Origin: an uncultured Elusimicrobia bacterium
GTDB lineage: Bacteria > Elusimicrobiota > Endomicrobiia > Endomicrobiales > Endomicrobiaceae
Assembly: GCA_900321055.1 (NCBI GenBank)
Contig: ONUQ01000117.1
Span: 1-5,788 of the forward strand
Direction of reading: 5' to 3'
DNA length: 5,788 nucleotides
Positions within the stretch are counted from its first letter, which is position 1, and every line of letters starts with the position of its first letter. The notes beneath the pieces were generated by a model. The model ran no database searches, was not told the origin of the DNA, and saw nothing but the letters and a program-made list of their open reading frames with translations. A program made the translations under genes and the position numbers. Of the stretch, positions 1 through 5,788 are shown piece by piece.

Positions 1-2544
1 AACCATTTCATCAAGTTTTGCATAAAAATCTTGTTCCGATACACCAAAATCTTTTATTGAATCCGGTAATTCTACTGCTTTCATTAACTTATCAACAGCT
101 GTTATTAAATTATCAACCTTTTCGTCTTCGGTTTTACCTTTTAAGCCTAATTCATCGGCAATTTGTGCATATTTTGTTTTTGCACACGGATATTTATATT
201 GTGGGAATGTTGCTTGTTTTTTAGGACAATCTGTAGAATTGAATCTTATTATTTGTCTTATAAGTAATGCATTTGCAACACCGTGAGGAACATTAAACAT
301 CGCACCCAACTTATGTGCCATAGAATGACATAATCCTAAGAATGAGTTAGCAAAAGCCATACCTGCTATTGTTGCCGCATAGTGCATTTTTTCTCTTGCA
401 ACAGGGTCGCTTGCACCGTTTACATAAGATCTTTCAAGATATCTGAATACTTGCTTTGTTGCTTCTAAAGCATGAGCATTTGTAAAGTTTGTAGCCATAC
501 ATGAAACATAAGCCTCTATTGAATGAACTAAAGCATCTATACCTGAAGCTGCAGTTAATCCTTTAGGCATTTTGTCTACAAAGTTAGGATCTACGATTGC
601 AATGTTCGGTGTTAAAGCATAATCTGCTATTGCATATTTAATATGAGTTTTTTCATCGGTAATAATTGCAAAAGGAGTTACTTCCGAACCTGTTCCCGAT
701 GTTGTAGGAATGCAAACCATCTTAGCTTTTTTGCCTAAATCGGGAATTTGGCAAATTCTTTTTCTGATATCCATAAATCTCATTGAAATATCTTCAAATA
801 CGGTATCGGGTTGTTCATACATTAACCATATCATTTTTGCCGCATCCATGGGAGAACCACCGCCAACGGCAATGAAAACATCTGGTTCATAAGTTCTTAC
901 CATAGCCAAAGCATCGTTAATTGTTGCTATTGTAGGATCCGGTTTTACATCAAAGAATATTTGATAATCTACATCTATTGAATCCAACACATTTGTAATA
1001 GTGTTTATTGCACCGGAATTAAATAAGAATCTGTCTGTAACGATAAATGCTCTTTTTGAACCTTTTAAAGTTCTTAATGCCAAATCAGTTGCACCTCTTT
1101 TGAAATATATTTTAGGTGGAACTTTGAACCAAAGCATATTTTCTCTCCTTTCTGCAACTGTTTTATAATTTAATAAATGTTCTACTCCGACATTTCCGCT
1201 AACTGCATTTCCGCCCCAAGAACCGCAACCGAGTGTAAGAGACGGTTCTAATTTAAAGTTGTATAAATCACCTATACCGCCTTGAGATGACGGAGAATTT
1301 ATTAACAAACGGCAGGTAGGAATTTGTTGTGAAAAATATTTTATTCTGTCTTCGGTTCTGTCATCCGTATATAATACAGCTGTGTGTCCTGCTCCGCCAA
1401 TCATAACAAGTTTATGTGCAATTTCTACTGCTTCGTTAAAATCTTTTGCTTTATACATGGCAAGTACCGGAGATAACTTTTCATGAGCAAAAGGATCTTT
1501 TACATCAACAACTTTTTGTTCGCCTATTAACACTTTTGCATTTTCTTTTACATTTTTTATTCCGGCCATATTTGCTATTGTTGTTGCCGATTGACCTACG
1601 ATTTTAGGATTCACGGTTCCCGCATCGGTTAAAATTATTTTTGCCAATTTTTTTGCATCCGCTTCCGTTAAAATTTGAGCTCCTCTGTATTCAAACTCTT
1701 TTTTAACTTCGTCATAAATATCTTTTACTACTACAACCGATTGTTCGGAAGCACAAATCATACCGTTGTCAAATGTTTTAGACATAAGAACGGAAGAAAC
1801 AGCCATTTTTATATCTGCGGTTTCATCCATAATTGCAGGAGTATTTCCCGGTCCTACTCCCAATGCCGGTTTTCCGGAAGAATATGCTGCCTTTACCATT
1901 CCCGGACCGCCTGTTGCCAATATACAATCTATGTCAGGATGATGTAATAATTGATTGGACAAATCCATTGAAGGTTCGTCTATCCAGCCGATAATATCTT
2001 TTGGAGCTCCGGCTTTTACTGCTGCATCCAACACTACTTTTGCAGCTTCTATTGTAGATTTTTTTGCTCTGGGATGAGGTGAAAATATTATGGCATTTCT
2101 TGTTTTTAAACAAATTAAAGACTTAAATATTGCTGTTGATGTAGGATTGGTAGTAGGAATAATACCTGCAATAACTCCCAAAGGTGTAGCAATTATTTTT
2201 ATTCCGTTGCTTATATCTTCTTTAATAATACCGCAAGTTTTGGCATTTTTATGTTTATTGTAAATATATTCTGAAGCATAATGATTTTTTATAATTTTAT
2301 CTTCTACTATACCCATACCTGTATCGGCTACGGCCATTTTTGCCAAAGGAATTCTTACTTTGTCTGCTGCCGTTGCCGCTGCTTTAAAAATCTTGTCTAC
2401 CTGTTCCTGAGTAAAAAGAGCATATTCTTTTTGAGCTTTTTTTACTCTTTGAATCAATGCATCTAATGTTTCTTTGCTGTTAACTAAAGTTGTATCTGTA
2501 GTAGTAACCGGTTGTTTAGTAACAGTTTGTTTGTCTTTAGCCAT
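1..2544 (-). CDS. adhE: Bifunctional acetaldehyde-CoA/alcohol dehydrogenase AdhE, 3' end outside window
   Basis: AdhE reduces acetyl-CoA to acetaldehyde and then to ethanol, using two NADH, in the cytoplasm; it typically assembles into spirosome filaments. I translated all 848 visible codons and found no stop or frameshift. Residues 29-460 are the CoA-acylating aldehyde dehydrogenase half: RVKKAQKEY (33-41), IPTTNPTSTAIFKSL (129-143), LATGGPGMVKAAYSSG (209-224), GVGPGNTP (229-236), and catalytic Cys264 in NGMICASEQ. After the linker, about 475 onward is the iron-dependent alcohol dehydrogenase half: nucleotide-binding GGGSPMDAAK (561-570), TTSGTGSEVTPFA (614-626), and all four expected metal ligands Asp670, His674, His740 and His754. 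Both active sites therefore look functional. The ATG at 2544 is preceded by GAGGAG eight bases upstream. The N-terminus is about 18 residues longer than in E. coli AdhE and is Thr-rich. By comparison with E. coli, roughly 35-60 residues lie beyond the left edge. It is transcribed divergently from the next gene. Confidence 0.98.
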   Translation of the reverse strand, partial: MAKDKQTVTKQPVTTTDTTLVNSKETLDALIQRVKKAQKEYALFTQEQVDKIFKAAATAADKVRIPLAKMAVADTGMGIVEDKIIKNHYASEYIYNKHKNAKTCGIIKEDISNGIKIIATPLGVIAGIIPTTNPTSTAIFKSLICLKTRNAIIFSPHPRAKKSTIEAAKVVLDAAVKAGAPKDIIGWIDEPSMDLSNQLLHHPDIDCILATGGPGMVKAAYSSGKPALGVGPGNTPAIMDETADIKMAVSSVLMSKTFDNGMICASEQSVVVVKDIYDEVKKEFEYRGAQILTEADAKKLAKIILTDAGTVNPKIVGQSATTIANMAGIKNVKENAKVLIGEQKVVDVKDPFAHEKLSPVLAMYKAKDFNEAVEIAHKLVMIGGAGHTAVLYTDDRTEDRIKYFSQQIPTCRLLINSPSSQGGIGDLYNFKLEPSLTLGCGSWGGNAVSGNVGVEHLLNYKTVAERRENMLWFKVPPKIYFKRGATDLALRTLKGSKRAFIVTDRFLFNSGAINTITNVLDSIDVDYQIFFDVKPDPTIATINDALAMVRTYEPDVFIAVGGGSPMDAAKMIWLMYEQPDTVFEDISMRFMDIRKRICQIPDLGKKAKMVCIPTTSGTGSEVTPFAIITDEKTHIKYAIADYALTPNIAIVDPNFVDKMPKGLTAASGIDALVHSIEAYVSCMATNFTNAHALEATKQVFRYLERSYVNGASDPVAREKMHYAATIAGMAFANSFLGLCHSMAHKLGAMFNVPHGVANALLIRQIIRFNSTDCPKKQATFPQYKYPCAKTKYAQIADELGLKGKTEDEKVDNLITAVDKLMKAVELPDSIKDFGVSEQDFYAKLDEMV

Positions 2545-2552
2545 AATTACAT

Positions 2553-2558
2553 CTCCTC
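2553..2558 (-). promoter_or_regulatory. Ribosome binding site of adhE
   Basis: On the minus strand this reads GAGGAG, eight bases before the ATG at 2544. It fixes the adhE start and supports the Thr-rich N-terminal extension as truly translated. No other in-frame start upstream has a comparable site. Confidence 0.85.
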
Positions 2559-2573
2559 GTTTATATGTTTTAA

Positions 2574-2591
2574 TTGTGATTAAATTCACGA
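2574..2591. promoter_or_regulatory. Rex-like redox operator in the adhE promoter
   Basis: The plus strand reads TTGTGAT-TAAA-TTCACGA: two 7-base half-sites around a 4-base AT spacer, with five of seven positions symmetric. This is the spacing and core of the known Rex operator, TTGTGAA-N4-TTCACAA. Rex is a repressor that leaves DNA when NADH is high, and adhE is a classic target in Firmicutes. The site covers about +1 to +17 relative to the transcription start predicted from the adhE -10 box, a position where bound protein would block transcription. A perfect shorter dyad, AAATTC-AC-GAATTT (2582-2595), overlaps it and could be the real operator of another regulator. The match is seen in sequence; assignment to Rex is inference, since no rex gene is in the window. 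Confidence 0.6.
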
Positions 2592-2596
2592 ATTTG

Positions 2597-2625
2597 ATTG
2601 TAATATATTTTTATTTTTCTGTCAA
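2597..2625 (-). promoter_or_regulatory. Housekeeping-sigma promoter of adhE
   Basis: Read on the minus strand, a perfect -35 box TTGACA (2625-2620) is followed by exactly 17 bases and the -10 box TACAAT (2602-2597), five of six to consensus. The transcription start should fall near 2590, giving a leader of about 46 bases before the adhE ATG. This is the strongest promoter in the window. The Rex-like dyad lies immediately downstream. Confidence 0.85.
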
Positions 2626-2670
2626 TAGATTGTGCAAAATAAGGAAACTATGGAAGTTTTTATAAAAAAA

Positions 2671-2679
2671 TGTTATTAT
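2671..2679 (+). promoter_or_regulatory. Extended -10 promoter for the 255-residue protein gene
   Basis: TG-T-TATTAT forms an extended -10 element, with TATTAT matching consensus at five of six positions. The -35 region (TGGAAG at 2651-2656, 17 bases upstream) is poor, which is common where the TGn extension is present. The transcription start would be near 2686, leaving a leader of about 54 bases. It lies about 80 bp from the Rex-like site, so joint control with adhE is not obvious. Confidence 0.5.
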
Positions 2680-2739
2680 ATGTAAGATACACGGAATAAA
2701 AAGTATGTAAATATAGATAAAAAAAGAGAGGAGTAGATT

Positions 2740-3507
2740 ATGTCGTCTAATAAAAATGTAAAATGGACAGTAATAGGATGTGTTGTTTTAGTATGTGCCG
2801 TACTTGTGGCTGTAGGACCTGTTTTAGTTACAAAATATATGAGAGCTAAATGGGAAAGAAGCGATAGCTATAAAACTGCACCGTTGTTAATGAAAATTTC
2901 CGGTCAATTGGCAGTATCAAAAGATAATGTATATTATTTAAAGGGTGATAATAACTTATATTATGTATTGGAAGACTTAAATCAAGATTTAAGCGGTAAG
3001 ATTGGTAGCAATTGCAGTGTTTTAGGCAGGGTAAGAATTCCTAAAAACAACGAAAAGATAGAAAATAACGAAGTTAGATTATTCGTTAATGTCAATAAAA
3101 TTGTATTTGCCGACAAATCCGAAATTAATACCGAAACCGCTAAAAAAGAATCGGATAGTTCTAATACGGATTTAAAAGATAAAGATAGAAAGAAAGCTGA
3201 ATTAAGAGCAGAGATAAATGCAAAACTTAAAACCAGAATAATGTTTGATGTGGTAAAAGGTAAAGTTTCTTCCGTTGAAAGAACGGATAAAAACGGTAAT
3301 AAATATGTTGCTTATATTTTAACTGATGATTTCAATGATCAATATATGTTATATAAAAAGGGTGCGGATTTATCTGTTTTAGATGGCAAAGAAGTTGCAT
3401 GTTTGGGCAGACAAATTGTTTCTCCTAACAATATGTATGTTGTTATTGATGAAAGTGTATTTGAAATATATGAAGTTTATGATGCCAACTATAAAAAGTT
3501 GGTTTAA
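2740..3507 (+). CDS. Membrane-anchored protein with two similar beta-rich domains, function unknown
   Basis: I do not recognise a named family. The ATG follows GAGAGGAG, with AGGAG six bases upstream, so the start is secure. Residues 9-31 form one hydrophobic helix that probably acts as an uncleaved anchor. Basic residues flank it on both sides (K5, K8; K32, R35, K37, R40), so the topology is ambiguous. Two similar segments follow. Segment A (about 52-124) and segment B (about 170-246) each begin with a Gly-Lys/Gln strand and continue through a YxL strand to an L-x-GK turn, a (V/C)LGR strand (V94-R97 and C221-R224) and a final Val-rich strand. The pattern suggests a duplicated small beta-barrel, possibly OB-fold-like, but that is inference from alternation of residues. 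The linker (about 125-165) is highly charged and probably helical. The gene is divergent from adhE and 94 bp upstream of the repeat-protein gene, which has its own promoter. Confidence 0.88.
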   Translation: MSSNKNVKWTVIGCVVLVCAVLVAVGPVLVTKYMRAKWERSDSYKTAPLLMKISGQLAVSKDNVYYLKGDNNLYYVLEDLNQDLSGKIGSNCSVLGRVRIPKNNEKIENNEVRLFVNVNKIVFADKSEINTETAKKESDSSNTDLKDKDRKKAELRAEINAKLKTRIMFDVVKGKVSSVERTDKNGNKYVAYILTDDFNDQYMLYKKGADLSVLDGKEVACLGRQIVSPNNMYVVIDESVFEIYEVYDANYKKLV

Positions 3508-3555
3508 TATTTTACAAATATTTTGCAAGTATTTATATTAAATTTTATATATTAT

Positions 3556-3564
3556 TGCTATACT
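3556..3564 (+). promoter_or_regulatory. Extended -10 promoter for the secreted repeat-protein gene
   Basis: TG-C-TATACT is an extended -10 element, five of six to consensus in the hexamer. No good -35 box lies 17-18 bases upstream. An alternative is TTGCAA (3523-3528) with TATATT (3548-3553), but its 19-base spacing is less favourable. The start near 3571 would give a leader of about 30 bases carrying the strong ribosome site AGGAGGTGA. Confidence 0.5.
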
Positions 3565-3601
3565 GTATATGGGGAAGAAGCAGATGTTTAGGAGGTGAGG
3601 T

Positions 3602-5242
3602 ATGAAAAAAATACAAGTTTTAATTATAACTTTTTTGTTTTCGGCAACAAATGTACTGACGAATAATATATATGCCTCTTTTTTGCAATCGCCAAGTCCG
3701 TATTCATTCGGACCTGAAGGAAGGACGGTTTCTGATTTAAGAGATTTTGCAAAGCCGAACGAAATGGTTCGTATTTTGCCGAATATGCCGGTTGCTTCTA
3801 CGGATTCAGAAGGAAACAGGATTTATTATACTCCCGACGGGAAAATGACTCTTTCCATAGCGAAAGACGGTTCTATGTCTTTTAAATTGGGCGGAACAAC
3901 TAAAAAAATAGATGCTGACGGTAAATTGAAAAGTGTAACAACAAATATAAGAGGTAGCGGTTTATTGCAGGAAACAAGAAATGATAAAAATGAAATTGTA
4001 GGGTATACCGCATTAAACGGTGATGGAAAACCGTCTGTTGTTTACGATAAGGATAAAAATGTGACGGCTACTTATCATTATAAAGATCAAGGATCAAAAC
4101 TTGACTATGTTCAAAACGAAATGACAAAGGGAAGAACATATTACGATGATTATGGAAGAGCTAAAGTTGATGTTGATGTTGACGGATATGTTTTAAAAAC
4201 ATATCAATACGGAGATGTTAGTTATATACTGGATGAAAGTGATCCTACAAGAAAAAATGTTCTTACCGTTGATTCTAAAGAAAAAGATAAAAATTATAAA
4301 GGCAGTTTAGTTTCAACAAGACAATATTCTTTTAATGTACAACAAACAGACAGCGGAGAAGTTTCGGTAAAAGTAGTTTTTTCTACTACTCATTATGATA
4401 AACAAGGTTCTGTTACTTATATTGAAGATTCTAACGGAATAGAAACTTCGGTTTATGTGTATAAGAAAAATTCTAAGGGAAATAAAATTTTAGATTATGT
4501 TTTGGATAATTTAACGAGAAATAAAACATATTTTAATGAGGACGGAACGAGAAATTGTACAAAGAACGATAAAGGTGCCATAATTACAAAGTATTATGAT
4601 AATGAAAGATATTCTGTTAATTATAATGGTGATAATTCTTTAGAAGTAACAAAGTATAGTATAGACGGAAAAGAATTGTATACAACACTTAAGAATGTAA
4701 CATATAATTCCGATGGATCCATAGATACGGTAAATGATACAAACGGTAATGTTTTAGAAAAATATGTATACTATACTAACAGTAAAGGTGAGAAACTTAT
4801 AAAATATGTAGAAAATGTTGTTGATGGCACAAAGACTTATTATGATGAACAACAAAGGCAGACTTATACGGAAAAAGATGGTGTAAAGATAAAAGAATTT
4901 AATTGGAACGGTAATACTTTAGTTTATACTTATGATTTAAAGACACAAGTTACACAGTATTATAATATGAATAAAGAGTTGGTTTATGTAGCTTTTAACG
5001 AAAAAATAATATCTAAAAATATTTATAACAAAGGTCAATTAGTCGGTAAATGGGATGCTCAAGGTAATCAGGTTACAATATATGTTAATGAAAGAAGTTG
5101 GATTTCGGTTAGAGCAAACGAAGAACCTTCAGTTGAAATTATTACTGCTATAATAACTCACAAGTCTGCAATTGATAATGATATTGCAAGCGGTTCAAGT
5201 GTTACTTTGGATAAATTAATTGAGCAGTACGGACTGAAATAA
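3602..5242 (+). CDS. Secreted Tyr/Asp/Gly-rich repeat protein, function unknown
   Basis: The start is fixed by AGGAGGTGA (3590-3598), a near-perfect Shine-Dalgarno site with AGGAGG six bases from the ATG. Residues 1-25 look like a Sec signal peptide: KK, a hydrophobic core VLIITFLFSATNVL, and possible cleavage after NIYA (A25). No later membrane segment or cell-wall sorting motif is present, so the product is probably periplasmic, surface-associated or secreted. After a short Pro/Ser-rich stretch (29-65), most of the chain consists of beta-hairpin-like units with YYxxDG, DxNGN and SKGxK motifs. Two copies of about 103 residues are clear (264-366 and 367-469), and a more diverged copy begins near 147. 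The units recall YD/RHS or MORN-type repeats (for example YYDDYGR at 180-186), but the canonical YD signature is not regular, so I do not assign that family. The C-terminal 45 residues are non-repetitive and probably helical. No toxin or enzyme domain was recognised. Confidence 0.92.
   Translation: MKKIQVLIITFLFSATNVLTNNIYASFLQSPSPYSFGPEGRTVSDLRDFAKPNEMVRILPNMPVASTDSEGNRIYYTPDGKMTLSIAKDGSMSFKLGGTTKKIDADGKLKSVTTNIRGSGLLQETRNDKNEIVGYTALNGDGKPSVVYDKDKNVTATYHYKDQGSKLDYVQNEMTKGRTYYDDYGRAKVDVDVDGYVLKTYQYGDVSYILDESDPTRKNVLTVDSKEKDKNYKGSLVSTRQYSFNVQQTDSGEVSVKVVFSTTHYDKQGSVTYIEDSNGIETSVYVYKKNSKGNKILDYVLDNLTRNKTYFNEDGTRNCTKNDKGAIITKYYDNERYSVNYNGDNSLEVTKYSIDGKELYTTLKNVTYNSDGSIDTVNDTNGNVLEKYVYYTNSKGEKLIKYVENVVDGTKTYYDEQQRQTYTEKDGVKIKEFNWNGNTLVYTYDLKTQVTQYYNMNKELVYVAFNEKIISKNIYNKGQLVGKWDAQGNQVTIYVNERSWISVRANEEPSVEIITAIITHKSAIDNDIASGSSVTLDKLIEQYGLK
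4040..5008 (+). repeat. Tandem coding repeats of about 103 residues
   Basis: Within the secreted protein, residues 264-366 and 367-469 align with a constant offset of 103 over their first halves: SKG at 291 and 394, KTYF at 308 and KTYY at 411. By eye about 23 of the first 64 aligned pairs are identical; a two-residue gap is needed in the second half (KEL at 357 and 458). A first copy from about residue 147 shares SKLDYV and RTYYDDYGR but is offset by 130, so it carries about 27 extra residues before copy two. The copies are diverged at protein level, implying an old duplication rather than recent slippage. Confidence 0.75.
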
Positions 5243-5353
5243 AAAATAATCTTTGATGAAAACAGGTAAAGGGGAATATTTAGTTGAGTTTAGAGCTGAT
5301 GTTTCTCCTGCCGAAAAACTTTTATTGTGCGGGACATAAAGTAAAAACTTTTG

Positions 5354-5383
5354 TAAGCACCACGGTAATTACACCGTTGCTTA
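5354..5383. repeat. Imperfect inverted repeat / RNA hairpin
   Basis: TAAGCA-CC-ACGGT pairs with ACCGT-TGCTTA across the six-base loop AATTAC, giving 11 base pairs interrupted only by a two-base CC bulge. On the plus strand no U-run follows. On the minus strand the stem is followed a few bases later by GTTTTTAC, so a weak minus-strand terminator is conceivable, although no minus-strand gene is evident here. A conserved RNA element or protein-binding dyad is the alternative. Confidence 0.55.
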
Positions 5384-5538
5384 AACAGAAGTCCGTTGAT
5401 GTTGTACACAAAATAAAAAAATAGCAATAATGGTAATGTTTCTGCAAGTAAAACGGATTTTAGATAAATAAGTGTAGGCACCGGATATAAGTTATGAGAT
5501 TTATTATAACATGTATGTTGTATAACTGATACACATTC

Positions 5539-5568
5539 TTTACATTAGAAACTATTTTTTAATACAAT
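5539..5568 (+). promoter_or_regulatory. Promoter of the gene starting at 5579
   Basis: TTTACA (5539-5544) and TACAAT (5563-5568) each match consensus at five of six positions, with 18 bases between them. The predicted transcription start is about 5575, only a few bases before the ATG at 5579. The -10 hexamer is the same as that of adhE. A weaker alternative pair is TTGTAT (5518-5523) with TACATT (5541-5546), spacing 17, which would give a leader of about 26 bases. Confidence 0.5.
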
Positions 5569-5578
5569 ACATAGTAAT

Positions 5579-5788
5579 ATGGAAAAAGAGTTTTTTTCTA
5601 TAACTTCAGCAGTTTCCATAAAGCACAAGATACTGTCTTGTGTATTGGCTTTTTTTGTTTTGATAAGTTCAATGAATTTATTGAATTTTGAAGAACAGAA
5701 AAAAACTATTATGAAATCGGTAGAAATATCAACAGAGCTGGTACTAAATCAATTTTTTAATATATCAGCACTTCCGGTAAGTGCAATT
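5579..5788 (+). CDS. N-terminus of a membrane or exported protein, 3' end outside window
   Basis: Seventy codons are open to the right edge. The ATG at 5579 is the first canonical start after an in-frame TAG at 5546. The product has a short polar N-terminus, a basic KHK at 15-17, and a hydrophobic segment at about 18-37 (ILSCVLAFFVLISSMNLL). A Glu/Lys-rich probably helical stretch follows, then QFFNISALPVSAI at the edge. This fits a signal anchor or a long signal peptide. LSC at 19-21 loosely resembles a lipobox but sits at the start rather than the end of the hydrophobic core, so a lipoprotein is unlikely. There is no Shine-Dalgarno site in the 20 bases before the ATG. No family is recognisable from this fragment. 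Evidence that it is coding is the sustained open frame with a coherent basic-hydrophobic-polar arrangement. Confidence 0.65.
   Translation, partial: MEKEFFSITSAVSIKHKILSCVLAFFVLISSMNLLNFEEQKKTIMKSVEISTELVLNQFFNISALPVSAI
5620..5656 (+). other. Terminator-like hairpin inside the start of the last gene
   Basis: CACAAGA (5624-5630) pairs perfectly with TCTTGTG (5636-5642) around the loop TACTG. AAAG (5620-5623) can extend the stem with CTTT (5649-5652) if TATTGG bulges out, and a run of seven T follows at 5650-5656. The T-run also encodes the Phe-Phe of the hydrophobic segment. The gap between the main stem and the T-run is long for an intrinsic terminator, so this may be coincidence; an attenuator is the alternative. 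Confidence 0.3.

Larger units (their letters stand above)
5243..5578. other. Gap without a convincing intact gene
   Basis: This 336-bp stretch follows the repeat-protein stop with no clear intrinsic terminator. It contains short overlapping open segments on the plus strand: 5256-5339 (ATG, 27 codons, no ribosome site) and 5284-5424 (TTG, 46 codons, GGGG nine bases upstream). Their product compositions look protein-like and could be pieces of one frameshifted gene. A 63-codon minus-strand frame (5290-5481) covers the same bases and has no convincing ribosome site. A strong hairpin lies at 5354-5383, a small palindrome AACAT-GT-ATGTT at 5508-5519, and the promoter of the next gene at 5539-5568. 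No known riboswitch, tRNA or structured RNA was recognised. Confidence 0.5.

Noticed and set aside
18..2466. Short plus-strand open frames at 18-224, 710-892, 1675-1947 and 2281-2466
   Set aside because: They lie antisense to adhE, whose frame is intact and matches a known enzyme throughout, and they lack ribosome sites.
2645..2659. Inverted repeat AAACT-ATGGA-AGTTT in the divergent control region
   Set aside because: Five-base AT-rich arms are expected by chance in such sequence, and it does not overlap the likely -10 element.
2474..2665. Plus-strand 63-codon frame with hydrophobic stretches
   Set aside because: It overlaps the adhE start codon and the divergent promoter region, has no ribosome site, and its hydrophobic look comes from reading the complement of adhE.
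2770..2798. Lipobox-like VIGC at residues 11-14 and VLVC at 16-19 of the 255-residue protein
   Set aside because: VIGC comes too early, with no hydrophobic core before it, and VLVC has Val instead of Gly/Ala/Ser before Cys. An uncleaved membrane anchor fits better.
3516..3534. Hairpin AAATATTT-TGC-AAGTATTT after the 255-residue gene as a terminator
   Set aside because: The stem is almost entirely A-T with one wobble pair and a three-base loop, and no U-tract follows, so it would be too unstable to terminate transcription.
4040..5008. Reading the repeat protein as an RHS/YD toxin
   Set aside because: The regular YD signature, the RHS core-end motif and any C-terminal toxin domain are missing. 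Only a general resemblance in Tyr/Asp/Gly content remains.
5290..5481. Minus-strand 63-codon frame with a hydrophobic N-terminus
   Set aside because: There is no ribosome site or promoter, its AT-rich composition produces Leu/Phe runs by chance, and plus-strand frames over the same bases look at least as protein-like.

Overview
The window is AT-rich bacterial DNA. Genes start mostly at ATG with strong Shine-Dalgarno sites and promoters of the housekeeping-sigma type. The one gene recognised with certainty is adhE, the bifunctional aldehyde/alcohol dehydrogenase that ends ethanol fermentation, so the host is probably a fermenting anaerobe. The two exported or membrane proteins beside it match no family I can name. 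Their style (AT-rich, secreted, Tyr/Asp/Gly-rich repeats) would fit an uncultured gut or insect-associated lineage such as Elusimicrobiota/Endomicrobium. That is a weak impression, not a demonstration.

Layout. Positions 1-2544 (minus strand) hold adhE, with its last few dozen codons off the left edge. Positions 2545-2739 are a divergent control region. It has a near-consensus promoter for adhE, an 18-bp dyad resembling the operator of the redox repressor Rex over the predicted adhE transcription start, and an extended -10 promoter facing right. Positions 2740-3507 (plus) encode a 255-residue protein with one N-terminal membrane segment and two similar beta-rich domains joined by a charged linker. 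Positions 3602-5242 (plus) encode a 546-residue secreted protein with a signal peptide and about 100-residue internal repeats rich in Tyr, Asp, Gly and Lys. Positions 5243-5578 contain no convincing intact gene, but do hold a strong imperfect hairpin and short overlapping reading frames that may be a decayed gene. Positions 5579-5788 (plus) are the start of a membrane or exported protein cut by the right edge. It has no Shine-Dalgarno site, and its promoter lies so close that the mRNA could be leaderless.

How the parts relate. adhE is transcribed away from the other genes and is probably controlled by the NADH/NAD+ ratio through the Rex-like site. The three plus-strand genes each seem to have their own promoter, so they are not clearly one operon. 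All three products are predicted to be membrane-bound or exported. No mobile element, CRISPR array, tRNA or rRNA was seen. The least explained items are the duplicated-domain membrane protein, the repeat protein and the 5243-5578 gap.
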